From the NCBI GenBank assembly GCA_038087015.1, contig JASBNA010000031.1, positions 62,001 through 126,000 on the forward strand: a stretch of DNA of 64,000 nucleotides, read 5' to 3'. Source of the stretch: Cerrena zonata (Eukaryota; Basidiomycota; Agaricomycetes; Polyporales; Cerrenaceae). Shown in pieces: positions 46,963 through 58,070 of the stretch. The first letter of the stretch is position 1. Each line of letters begins with the position of its first letter. The translations under genes were made by a program, and so were the position numbers. The notes beneath the pieces were generated by a model. The model was given only the letters and a program-made list of their open reading frames with translations. It made no database searches and was not told where the DNA came from.

Positions 46963-48676
46963 ATGGAAACCCTCACCCCGGTATGTTCCCGTCGTCTGAT
47001 ATTACATAGGTCAAACATTGATTTCTATTTCTATCTTTCTCGTGCTGCAAGGTTAATCGCCCTCGATTGCAACTTCATAAACAGAAGACCGACAAAAGAG
47101 AAGCTATAGCAGATACTAATAACTGGTAGGCTTCCAGTGCATCAATGGGCATCGATTGGTGTTCTCACCCGATACTGTCTTTCTGCATCCTAGGACTACA
47201 ACAGATCCCTTACACGGCAGTATTTTTTAGACGTCTGGGTCTCGACCGGTGATGATCAATATGAATGTTGTCGTCTCAATACCGACTGAAGGAGCTGAGT
47301 GTGGGGATACGTCTAGTGTCTCTGAGACCCCGCTTCAAACGGCCGAATTGCTGGCTCGAAGCGACTACAGGAATGGAGCGAATAATACTAGCAGCGCTTC
47401 GGACGTCGAGACTAAGACCAATGATAGGTGTTTATTCTCCGCCCTCTTATGATCAGCAATGAAACTAACGTGTTATTGTCCAGGTCGATCAAGAGACGTA
47501 TATACGAGGACGCCTCGTTCCCGATACACAGCTCATCTCATCGTTCCTCTCTGCGTGGTCCTTGCGAACGCAGATCCAGGAAATCAGATGTTAATCCTAC
47601 TCCCAAGCTTCCAATCGAGGTCTGCGAAGCTATCATTGACCGCATAAATGAAATCTTCGATGATGACAGAAGCAGAGATCTTGCGTCTTGTGCTCGTGTC
47701 TGTCGAGCATGGGTGCCTCGAGCACAAATGCATCTATTTTCCATGGTCAACGTCTGGCCTAGCAACGCATGCTTCAGTGTCCGACAAGCTGTACGCCGGA
47801 AACCGTTCTTGCTGCAGTGTATCACTTCGTTCGAGGCAAATTACGATAAGACGCCACAGCTAACAACATTGCTCATTGCATACCAAATGCGTTTCCTGAA
47901 ACAGTGCAGCATTCACGGTCTGGACTTGAAAACCGTACATCCATCCCTGTCTAGATTCCCATCTTCAGCCACTTCGTTACAAATGCTCGAGCTTCGGCTT
48001 TGCCAAACTGGAGATGCAAATCAACTTTGTCGATTCCTCACCTCATTCCGATCCCTCTCGATATTGATCCTCTCTTGGGAGAGCAATATGATCCTCCACG
48101 GTTATGATCTTCCTCATTTACAATTTAATCGCTCTATGTCCTTCTTGCAAATATTAGCGATAAAGCTTCGACCCGGTATATCTGGGCTGCTCAAAGCCTT
48201 CATCAAAGCCCGTCCTTTCGTCACTCGCCTGAAACATATCATCTTCTCGTGGCGTTATATTCATCCCGAACTCCCCTCACCAGCTCCTGAGATCACGGAA
48301 CTACTACTTCATTGTAGCCAGTCTCTCGAAGAGGTCACCATGGTCCCGGAATTCTTTGTGTTGTCATTTAGTGAAGATCAAAGTGTGTAAATCGTGACTT
48401 ACATTCTGTATACGACTAATATTCGTATCCCTAGCTTCAGCTGATCCTCCGAACCATCGCAGTATATTCCTAAATGCAAACGTCTCTGAACTGAAGGGAA
48501 ACCATTTCCTGGACTACATTAAACGTGTCGACGATATTCTCTCAAACGAGTCGTTTCGCCCGTTTCGCAAGCTTCGGGTTAGAGCAAGGCTACCTGAGCC
48601 AATCGAGTTTCCTAAACTTGAAGCGAGGAAGGTCGATATTGATACCCACAGTAAATCCGGTTTTCTGCTATTATGA
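46963..48676 (+). CDS. F-box family protein, copy 9
   Basis: The first-exon block ATGGAAACCCTCACCCCG (46963-46980) is followed by gtatgt. An N-terminal exon ends at about 47427 with TKTNDR before gtgttt. The large exon (47484-48382) starts RSIKRRIYEDASF and encodes PKLPIEVCEAIIDRINEIF, CARVCRAWVPRAQMHLFS, RRKPFLLQCI and NQLCRFLTSFRSLSILIL. The last exon (48435-48676) encodes IKRVDDILSNESFRPFRKL and FPKLEARKVDIDTHS. The final 52-nt intron is GT-AG and in frame. No lesion was seen in the main exons. It is the most diverged plus-strand member in the C-terminal half and has a longer N-terminal linker. Confidence 0.75.
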
Positions 48677-49130
48677 TGTACGCGATTTCCATGTACGTAT
48701 GTCTTTGAATTCGCTCTATACTCACGGATTTCAATTTTAAATTGTCACCCTGCCAACATGGGCGTAACATATTTACAAATATAGTATTGAGAGTTATGAA
48801 TAGTCATGGCAGGTACGAGGTCGATTTCTACAGAGAAGGGATCCCTGGATTTACGATAATGACAAGAGAACGGAAATATTGCGAACGCGCGCACGCTGAG
48901 AAACGACTGATGCGAAGCAAGCCAAGCCTTCCTGAGCATAAGGTTTCCGAGTACCAGGTTACACGATTCTGATGCCTTCCAGTTTGGTATATAATGTACT
49001 CTTCTCCAGCCGGATACGTTCAGAGCCTCCTCTACGATTGAACCGATTGCTTGATTGTGAGTATGTTTTCACAGATGTAGATGAGAAACAAGTACTCACT
49101 GTATGATTTTCCTATGTTGATGGTAGATAT
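48677..49130. other. Spacer between F-box copy 9 and the IGDVG fragment
   Basis: About 450 nt in which no gene or repeat was recognised. Confidence 0.4.
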
Positions 49131-49358
49131 ATGAACAAAGCAGTTTCTGTATACCAGGAAAGACTCAGCGAGTTGGGCTTGGGAATTCCCCTATGGAGGT
49201 CCGAACCCACGTCGTCGATAGTGCAGATCGGGGACGTAGATCGAATCCACCCAGATGATGGGTCTTGGGAGAGATTTTTCAATATTCTCGTATCAAGAGA
49301 CGATTCTATCAATCTGACCGAGAGAGGGGTCCCCAGCTCATTTCACACCACTCCGTAA
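49131..49358 (+). pseudogene. IGDVG-domain fragment (first-exon remnant), 75 codons
   Basis: The translation contains GLGIPLWRSEP, VQIGDVDRIHPDDGSWERFF and ERGVPSSF, which line up with GFPVYYPEHP, AQIGDVGIIREGKFKPFF and the following segment of the protein at 12630. The frame stops at 49358 where the related protein continues, and none of its later blocks (KYLETHERHW, SVKTSSW, WD40 repeats) was found downstream. This looks like a truncated copy, though an ATG and an upstream acceptor are present and a short transcript cannot be excluded. Confidence 0.6.
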
Positions 49359-50169
49359 TACTCATCCGATGAGATCCTCTGTTGGACAGCTTCAGCCGCA
49401 AGTCTACTAACAGAGATTGCTTGCTCTTGAGCATAGCCTTTCAACCGTTAGGACAGGGATGACGAGAGACATTTGACGTGTCCTGTCATTATGCTAGCGC
49501 GCTCATCGGGCTCATCTTACTAGCTTACTGTCTTTTCCTTATCTTAAGGACTTAAGAACTTAATTAAAAAAATTCCACTAGGTATGACCATGACCATCCC
49601 CATGGCTCTCCCATCAAGTTTCCGGCCACCGGGTCGTTCTACGACAGCACTGCATCATCAACCATTACTTCCGCGCGGCCTCATTCGTATAGTCGGCCGC
49701 ATGTCGAAACTGGTGTGTACTTGGAGCCTTTGCTACCACATTCTTATATCGAGCGTACCTAATACAGTAATCCTTTCAGATATCTACCTTTATGTTGGCT
49801 ACCAAATGAGAATCCCCATACGAACACTTGACTTTGCTTTTCATTTTGATTCCGTTGTCAGGTGTAAATACAGATTCACACCTAGACATTGATTCTATAC
49901 AACATTCTTGAAGCATAGTATGAACTAGCCAAATGACTACGTATTGCTTACTGCAAAGTGCCAGCCTGCGAGAACCTATTGATCATCTGATTGGTCGCAG
50001 ACTGGAAGTGCGAGAACAACTATGTGATGAACTATTTCCCACTCACTGGATGAGTCATTTTTTGTTTCCTATTACGGACATTTTCTCTCGCATTCAAGTG
50101 TTGGCTTGCACAGCAACTCTCGAGGCATTTATGCTACTGGATAACGGACTATTTAGATTACTCAGCGTG
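49359..50169. other. Intergenic region, nothing recognised
   Basis: About 800 nt with no convincing gene. Just beyond its right edge, ATGCTATTGGCCA occurs twice (near 50186 and 50248), at the start of the LTR-like segment. Confidence 0.4.
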
Positions 50170-51332
50170 TAGTGAGCCTTTTATGCTATTGGCCACTGTC
50201 CCTTGTAAGTTGTCTCGGCACTTACGCAGGACACTGAGCTATTAATGCTATTGGCCAGCAGGACATTCAGGATTTGTAAGCACGCACAAGGCGTGGGAAG
50301 AAGTGTTATGATTGGCTAGCACGTAGATAGCACAGCCACAGCCTCAGTAGTATATATAGACCCCCGATTCTGAGCTAAGGATAAGGACTCTCCCCGAGGA
50401 AGACTCCCCACCAAGGACTCTCCCCCCAAGTAGTGTGAGAGGAAACCCGTCTAAAGATCATTATCTAAGTCTGTATCTATTGTGACTAAGCCGTAGCCTT
50501 AGTACAAGTAGTATACTTACCTGTCAATTACATACGAGAATATCAGTAACCTTTACACCTTAACTCTTAACTAGTGACTAACCTTTGAGCCGAACTCATC
50601 GACGTTAGGTCCATCCTTCGCGGTCAGTGCCCCGTGAAGTCCTGAAAGTCTATATCAAGTGTTCCCCAAGTATAAGTATTAGAGTACAACGGTACTCGGA
50701 CAACGGTCCATATCATCTAGGTATCCAAGAAGGATAAGCCTCTATCAAGTGTTCCCCAAGTTTAAGTATAACAGTACAACGGTACTCGGACAACGGTCCA
50801 TATCATTCAGGTATCCAAGAAGGATAAGCCTACATCAAGTGTTCCCAAGTATAGTACAACGGTACTCGGACAACGGTCCACATCAGTCAAGTATTACGAA
50901 GCGTCCCCTGCGCCATAAAAGGTATTTCATTCTAAGTCAAGTCTAACTAACCTCTATACTACATCTCTAGGTATCCAATACTTAGGACAACAACTTACTT
51001 ATACCCAAACCTCAGTTGGTAGAAAGTCATACACTTGTTACCTGTCAGAGAACTTCAACCACCAAACGAACGACAGGGAATATTCGGTATAACGACTTAC
51101 CCAAGATTTCTCTGGATCGACACCCTTGACTAAAGTCTAGTATTTTGGTCAAACATCTGATCGTATCGACACCGTCATTCCGAATCATTGAATTTCGCAA
51201 AGTATAAATTAGTTCTTAAGCAACGATAAATTAATTCAAATTCCTTACAATGTTCAACCAGGGCGTGTTTAACCCGGGAATGCCTGAAGCTCCAGACGCG
51301 GAAGAATATGCATCTTCAAACGAATCCCTGTA
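50170..51332 (+). mobile_element. Possible retroelement 5' remnant: LTR-like segment, leader and gag start
   Basis: Tentative. TGTAGTGAGCC near 50170 and CAGTAACCTTTACA near 50558 resemble the TGTA... and ...TTTACA ends of the LTRs of element 1, with repeated ATTGG boxes and a GTATATATAGACC TATA box (about 50350) between them. A leader with a 90-bp tandem repeat follows. ATG at 51250 opens a frame (MFNQGVFNPGMPEAPDAEEY) that stops after 28 codons. No target-site duplication, protease or RT was found, so this may instead be an unrelated promoter and leader. Confidence 0.3.
50651..50890 (+). repeat. 90-bp tandem repeat, about 2.7 copies
   Basis: Units begin at 50651, 50741 and 50831, each opening with a variant of TATATCAAGTGTTCCCCAAG and containing GTACAACGGTACTCGGACAA and AGGTATCCAAGAAGGATAAG. 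The third unit is shortened by a small deletion and ends early. Differences are few, so the array is fairly young. Confidence 0.85.
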
Positions 51333-51437
51333 GGCCATAAGCAAGACTGACGACCCCACTCAAGATGTTCTTGAGCGAAACCGTTGGCGACTCTTAAGAC
51401 GTTCTCAAGCTAAACGGTCAACGATAGTTTGCTCAGA

Positions 51438-51445
51438 TATATATT
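51438..51445 (+). promoter_or_regulatory. TATA-like box of the zinc-finger gene
   Basis: TATATATT about 75 nt upstream of the predicted ATG at 51518, followed by a C-rich stretch as is common ahead of fungal transcription starts. Confidence 0.45.
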
Positions 51446-51517
51446 GGGGTACAATCCCTCCATTCCCCCCACTCACTTCGTTTTCCCCAGGGTTAATCGT
51501 TTGTGTTGCATTTGATA

Positions 51518-52568
51518 ATGACCAAGGATGTAAATTATTGCGCTTCGATTTTTCGATCATGCTCAAACCTGACTACTACCTAGAATTTCTACCTAGTCGT
51601 ACCGTAAGGTGAAAGGTTGCGTATGTCCTATCTGCGAGGACACGCTTGGAGGAAAGAAGATCATTATCCAGCACTTCTCGTCAAAATGTCCAGAAATATC
51701 CAAAGATGGTCTTTGGGTCGGCCTGTATGTTCCTCTACTCAACTACGGTTGATACTTCTGCTCATCACTCACAGTGTTTGGTGCTGCCCCGAACCGAACT
51801 GCAATCACTGGACAGACCAGAAGTCGAATCTCCTTACCCATATGCGATCGAACCATAAAAAATCGAAATTGTGAGTATTCGTGTACACCCCAAACTTGTT
51901 TGACTAGCATTCTAGTCCATAGTTTGGAATCTCACGAACTGGAGAAAGCACAAGCGAAGTTTTTTCAAGGAGATGATGGTGCACCGCACTCTGTCTCCGC
52001 AGATAACTCCTTCGTCATCAAATTCAGACTCAACAGACCCCGGGATACACTGCTTACACCATGCCATCAGCCCGGAGGCTATGCTCATCCTCCTCCGGCT
52101 GATACCTACACTACTCCTATCGTTGTTCCTACACATGCTACTGTTCCTGACTCTGCCGGTTTGCTTTAGTATGGGGACGATACTGGAGTATCAGAGACTC
52201 TTGTGGATCCTAGTGCAATTCCGTACCCAACGGACCCCCTCTGCTCTTTAGAAGATGACACTTCTTCCGAACGAGATATACAACCTTCCAACCTTGGCTT
52301 CACCTCGAACGAGTCGCACCTTCTCCCCCCTTCTCTCTCGTATTCGGATACACCAAACACCGCCTTGTCCGTATTCGATCCAACACGAGTCACGGATTAT
52401 ATTCAAACGGCAGACTACGATCAACCTCAGGCCCAACCTGATGATTACATCCCCAACGGAAGCATGGATGTTCAGGATCTCTCATTATATGAGCTAGACC
52501 AGGAGTCGCCGGTGACTAGCTTGCCAATCTCTGCATACTCATCACTAGCAGGCTGGGATGGAAAATGA
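51518..52568 (+). CDS. Small C2H2-type zinc-finger protein, about 277 aa, five exons
   Basis: My exons are 51518-51529, 51597-51724, 51775-51870, 51923-52121 and 52170-52568. All are GT-AG, but the 12-nt first exon and the gttgtt donor of the last intron are weak points. The N-terminal half has two zinc-binding patterns: CPICEDTLGGKK...QHFSSKC (C2HC-like) and CPEPNCNHWTDQKSNLLTHM followed by RSNH (C2H2, Cys-4-Cys, His-4-His). The C-terminal half is Ser/Pro/Asp-rich with SDTPNTALSVFDP and DVQDLSLYELDQE, like an acidic activation region. This fits a nuclear DNA-binding regulator; target unknown. If the last intron is not spliced, a TAG at 52167 ends the protein after the finger region. Confidence 0.6.
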
Positions 52569-53071
52569 TGATCATGGTCTATCATGGCGATTCCTTCATA
52601 CTACCTCACACTACAACATTGATGCAGAAGCAAATCCCAGTCAATTTTCCGTAGAACAGGTTATATCTAGTTACTTCCCTTTCTTTCTGAGCGCAATCCT
52701 TTCGATGTTCGAGTTCGTGTACGTGTATTCCATTTGCTTGTTATTGAAATCTGCGATCCCGATTGTTGTTTATGAAAAGTTGGTACGTGCTCAGTACCAA
52801 GATTATTTGTTGTTTAGATAGATAATAGTAAGGTTGACAAAAGTGACTGATCGCCGATTGAGCCTAGATATTTACTATCCGATAGGGTCGGAGATATAAG
52901 CGCCAACAGTTTTGATCGGCCGTGACGCTGTAGATTCTCAGATCTTCCGGAGAAAGTTATCTTATCTCGAATCGGCGAGGCTCAGGTTGACATTTATGGT
53001 TTACCCGGACCTCCTAAGTTTGTATGTAGTCGATTCAAGTAACCCTGTTTGGTACCTTACGCTCATCCGCC
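52569..53071. other. Spacer with partial module and TATA-like box
   Basis: GTTTTGATCGGCCG (about 52909-52922) repeats the core of the 34-bp module without CACGTG or ATTGG. GATATAAG near 52892 could be a TATA element for the downstream Crinkler-like gene. No gene was recognised. Confidence 0.4.
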
Positions 53072-55395
53072 ATGTCTCCTGATACCACCTCAGAGTCGGA
53101 CCATACTTATCAAGTCTATTTAGCACACGATGAGGTGTCATTCCCCTACTCGTTTACGCTGCCAAAGACGGCGACAGTACAACAACTGGAGCAGATGCTT
53201 TGTGCTTTTGGGAACCTCACAGATCTCATACAAGAGGGCAAAGGAATTTTTATCTTCAAGGTTAGCATCCATTCAAGAGTACCGTCTATTCTCGTCAATA
53301 TGCTTATTTTCTATACCATAGTATGACATGGTGCCATCGAATCCGGAGAGATGCTTTAGGTCGATTTTGCCTTGGCTTTGTAACCAATCGGTTCCAGAAA
53401 ATGTGATGGAATCTGGAAAGCAACTAAAGGAATACTTTCCCGAAGGGTCAACATCTGAACTGAAAGCAAGTGATGTAATACACATCGTCGCAGTTACTCG
53501 ATCGAGTGAGGCGTTAGTCCGTGGTCTGTCTCTTCATTTCGCTCACTGTGGAAAATTTAGTGCACAGGGAGCTTCACACAAGCCGAAGTGCGTGTAAGGT
53601 ACCGAGTAAGTTAACTTGTGTTCCTCCCATCAGCGCATTGATCATCAAATATTTCTTAGAAACCTATGCTCAACGACAGGAGACAATCAAAGCTCTGTAT
53701 GAGCAAGTTGTAAATGTACACGGGAAAGGCGTTGTAGTTGTACGTCGGTTTCTCGACCTCACTCTGGACGACTGAGCCCAAATCTATCTCGCTAGGTTCG
53801 AGGGACCCGTGGGTCCGGAAAGTCAACTCTCAAGAATCTGTTGGCCAACTACATTTATACGCAACATCCTGACGCCGTCGTTCAGCTTCTAAATTCCTGG
53901 ATGCCGCAGACAGCTGCAACCGCCCAAGGTTGTAATCTCCGGGCCCGTCTCAGGTATGCATGTGAGAATAACCGGTCTGGCGTACGGACTGAATGGGGAA
54001 AATCTGATGGCGCCTGGCTCCTATTTGACGAAGCCCAGGATACATATTGGGACGATTTCCTTTGGAGACAGTTACTGAGCATGAGAAATATCAGTTACGT
54101 CGTCCTTTTTTCTGCTTATGGAAGATCAGGGAGCGACACGGAGTCAAGTAAATCCCGATTCGCATTCCCATTTTACAATATCGGCACACATATCATTGGT
54201 TTGCGTTCCTACCACTAGTGAGAAGTTGGCCTTGTGCTTCAGTCCTACGGAGTGCGACGAATACCTCATCAATGGAAATCACCCCCTCTTACGAGATGAT
54301 CTTCGGGACTGGATGTATGCGATCACCGGTGGACATATTGGAGCCATGGTCTCGATTTCAGAGTTGATTTCTACAGCATCTGTACGCCTGGTTCCTCTTC
54401 GGGCGCTGAGTTGTAGTCACTAACGGTCCTTTGACAGAAATCGCTAATCCAACATCAGCGCTCAGCCTCTGAACACACCGCTATCATTGGAAGAATTCTT
54501 CGTATACTTCAAGGGTCCTGCAGATTTGATCAAGAGCCTCAATACAGCTTCCTTCGGCCTGACACGTAGTCTACCGTCAGTCGCTCAAATCAGAGAGTTC
54601 GATACTTCACTCTTGGACTTCTTCCGCTGCTTGCTAATATCTGATGCGCCGTTGGTTTACTCTGAGCCTAGTGCCTTTCTATCAGAGTGGGTTGCAAGCA
54701 CGGAAGTATGGATGGGCCGTGATTGAGGAATCGAGCGCAGGATGGACCGCAGAGTTTTCTTCTCCCCTCCACCGATTGTGGATGTCATTCCACTTGCTCG
54801 AACAGCCTCTCGATGACCGCTTCAAGACAATGACCCTCGTGCAATTTGTGACATCTGTTATTTCTCATTTCTCCCCTGCCGTTCTTCGAAGCTCCGACCG
54901 CCATTCTATGTCCTCTCTATCTGCTACCTTCCCCCGAGCCGCACTGGCAAACCGAATTTTATCGCGCAGGCATATGCCTTGACAAACGGACGTGGGATTT
55001 GGCTATCCCCTGAATATGGCACGGATCTTGGAATACCTCGACGGGGTAGCATCGACTTCCACGTTGGCGAGAAGAGATGGGCTATCGACATTCTTCGAGA
55101 TGGCGACAAGGTTGAGGATCATTTGCGCCGCTTCAACACTCCTGGAGTGTACCATCACTGGATCCAAACCGGTGCAATCACCGATTATATCATTCTTGAT
55201 TTCCGCATCAACCAGGCAAAGAAGAATTATCCTGGTACGTTACCCCTATTTCCGAATTCAAAATTTATTATTCACATCTACATCTTGTTACTAGGTGCAA
55301 ACGAGTATTATCGTGTCATATTCAAAGATGATTACTCCGGGTTTGACCTCATAGATTGCAACTACAACATAGTTTCTACTAATTCTTTATTATAA
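53072..55395 (+). pseudogene. Crinkler (CRN)-like NTPase/PD-(D/E)XK nuclease gene, frameshifted in its 3' half
   Basis: Exons 53072-53260, 53322-53512, 53561-53593, 53634-53739 and one starting at 53796 splice in frame. The start (SDHTYQVYLAHDEVSF to SDVIHIVAV) resembles the ubiquitin-like CRN header. A P-loop NTPase follows with Walker A GTRGSGKST and Walker B WLLFDEAQDT. The 3' part encodes FKGPADLIKSLNTASF, AEFSSPLHRLW and a restriction-endonuclease-like end, LSPEYG...GSIDFHVGEKRWAIDILRDG. This layout is that of Crinkler-RHS-type proteins, found in oomycete effectors but also in many free-living eukaryotes including basidiomycetes. The 3' half needs frame changes near 54665-54700 and 54920-54970 that no intron explains, so the copy is probably inactive. 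The junction near 54140-54224 is also unresolved. Confidence 0.72.
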
Positions 55396-57548
55396 ATTGT
55401 GTAATTGTAAACGGCTCAATATGAGTTCATTTCAAATCAGCGACAAATTGACCGTTTTAAGGAATGGCTGTAAGTATATTACTTGGGGTCAATCGTTTGA
55501 CGTTCGCGAGACCCAGTAAAAGAGCGGGATCTTTGTGACGTTGTCGAGATCCGACAGGATGACCTTTAATGGTTAATGCCTATAGATAGCGACTTCCATA
55601 GGATAGGGTGGGTGTAAAAATAGATGAACAAATAATGCTCACCGAGACATTTTCTGGATTTGCCGCCCCGATGACCGTGCATATCTCTCTTCTTGTTCGT
55701 GGACCTCTGGTAACGACTCTTAGGGGATTAGGTCTAGTATAGTGTAGTAAAACACTATAGAAACGAAGATGTCAGATTCATCAAGGTATCAAAGACGTTA
55801 GATGATGCGGTCATGTGCATATTGGGTGCCAGGATCGGTATCGTCAGCAGTTGAGCGCAGTAGAAATATAAAAACACACCTACACTAGGTGATCGTAGAG
55901 GGTTAACGTCTCAGCATAGGTAATCAGTCTTGCAACTTATTCAGAATCGTATAAAAATGAATCAAAATCATATTTTGTGGCGTTGGAGGAACGAAGACAT
56001 TTAGCCTGGAGATGCAATTTTATATCAGGAGGTTTGGATATATTGAAGACTCTGAAAGACCATGAGGGACGGGGAGGAACTTTATGTTGACATATAGAAG
56101 ATCGCCGCGAAGTGAGCGTCATACACGTAGGGCTTGCCGATTAGAGTACTACGGGGGGGAGAGCGTTATACGAGGAAGAGTGGTGTATCGAGCTCTTATG
56201 CGAGAAACTCGGGGCCTGAGTAGAACCGGGACATATGCGGGACTGGGAATGGGATGTGGAGACCAGCGAGTATCTTACTTTTGCTTTCGAATCATGATAT
56301 CGTATACACACGGTGCTGCATAGGTCCCAGCCTGTCCCACCTGTTCAATCGAGATGGCGATGAGCCAATTAAATCAGGAACTCAAGGCTAGACCAGAATC
56401 GTATGAAGATAACTTACTAGTCATTCATCGAGCTGTGACAAATCCCATGTTTGCTTCGGTTGTTTCGATGCTCGCAGACGAAGTGAAGAGTACATCGTGT
56501 CTGCCCCCGTCGTATCCTGAACAACCGGCGAGGTGATCTAGAGCAACCAAGGAAGTTACCAGTGACCGTGATAGGTACACCGTTTCTTCGATGCGGTGGG
56601 CGAGGCGTGAGAGAACGAGATGTTGAACTAGAAGAAACGGGATAGGAGTGGATATTGTAATAGGGTGATATGATATTTAATGAAAGCGGACTAAAGAGGA
56701 TGAAATAAATATATCTTATTTTGTCGGTTTGAATCGAGTGTCAAGCAGAGGTAGAGTGTCGGGAAGGTTAAATATAGGTTGACGTTAGAGTAATAGAGTA
56801 GGAGCGGTATATAGTACACGAGACGGGAGAGTATCCGAGTGAGAGGAATACAGCCGGAGCAAGGAGAAAGACTGGACTAGAGGGAGAGCGACCTATGAGC
56901 TCCTAACCTGGGTATTTGCAGCACTTTTAGGGAGAAAAGAGTCTATGTGACTGGAGATTATGGAGTATTATGTCAGTAAGTGTACATATATCTTAAAGAC
57001 GTACGAGTTTATCAGGATCGAAACTCATACTGTCCCCTCGGATTAACCCAACGGATACGCACAACGGTGCATACTCATTTATCCGACACACGCATGCCTC
57101 CCGGCATGGAGAAAGGAAGAGACCGTCAAGAGCTTAGGGTAATAGAATATCATACGAACCATAGAAAGGTGAACATGAGAGAGGTCCAATCGAGACGAAA
57201 GACCGCACGGCTATGAGCCCAAGCAAGCTGACATCTTGGTCAGGCGTCCAGGATAGTACAGGAAACAAGGATAGCGAATCTCTAGAGGTTCAAACAAGCA
57301 GGGAGAGTAAGATTGAGATGTGGCCTAGCAACCGAGACATATCTAGGAGTCAAGGCGAAGTGAGACGGACGCTATGCACCGAATGTGAAAGACAGATGAT
57401 ATTTAGGGAAGGATGCAGTAACGGGGTATAGTCGTTGAAATATACATATAGGATTTTCAAGTAAGGGACTCGGACAGAACGGAGACTCAGACTGCAACGT
57501 CGAAAAAAAGGATGAGCGCACTAGCCAATGGGAAGCGGCGGATCAAAG
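55396..57548. other. Intergenic region, nothing firmly recognised
   Basis: About 2.1 kb with short open frames only. A GTTTCGATGCTCGCAGACG string near 56460 resembles ones near 21900 and 28600. The partial module CCAATGGGAAGCGGCGGATC starts at 57525. Confidence 0.4.
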
Positions 57549-57550
57549 TG
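57525..57550 (+). promoter_or_regulatory. Partial CCAAT...GATCAAAGTG module
   Basis: Read on the minus strand, this matches the core TTTGATC.GCCGCTTC..ATTGG of the block at 8463 but lacks CACGTG. It overlaps the proposed start of the second retroelement by two bases and is not next to an F-box gene. Confidence 0.35.
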
Positions 57551-57852
57551 TAGCAGGACCCTGTGACCCGGTTGCGAGACGAGATGAGTCGGGGACTCAG
57601 GCTCGATGACTTAGGGCTACCGGTTGGACGGTGACTCGATAGGAGTAGGGATGACTCGTTGACGGTACCGGGAGGTCGATCAGTAGCTATAAAGATTCAG
57701 TAGAGTAGTTCAGATTCGGTAGCTTAGCTTCGAATCGACAACTTACCCCAGTCTTTGCGAAGTGTGACTTGAACCGTGTGACGCGAGTGATCTTGCTTGA
57801 CACCAGCGTCACATATTTTTGACTGCTCTTATCGACTACTCTACGCTTTACA
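57549..57852 (+). repeat. Putative 5' LTR of retrotransposon 2 (about 304 bp)
   Basis: Proposed from TGTAGCAGG at the left and CTCTACGCTTTACA at the right, closely matching the ends of the element 1 LTR (TGTA... and CTACCTTTACA). A CTATAAAG box lies near 57688. The 3' LTR is outside the window, so it cannot be checked here. Confidence 0.4.
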
Positions 57853-58070
57853 ACAAACAAACAAAACAACAAACTCTTGCTCTACTCTTAGGCCTTCGGC
57901 TTAAACTCTAGCAACCTATACCGACACCTCTGGTTCTCCCCGAGTCTGATCAACTCAGGATCCCACGGCGCCGGTATCTTTATACCTATATCAAAATACT
58001 TAACCAACATCGGTCTCCTTTCAACGCTCTCGTCGCTGACTTTAACAGGTTCAATTCTGAATCGGATACA

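Noticed and set aside
53513..53795. Frame breaks in the first half of the Crinkler-like gene
   Set aside because: Three ordinary GT-AG introns (after 53512, 53593 and 53739) join header and P-loop in one frame; only the 3' half needs frameshifts.
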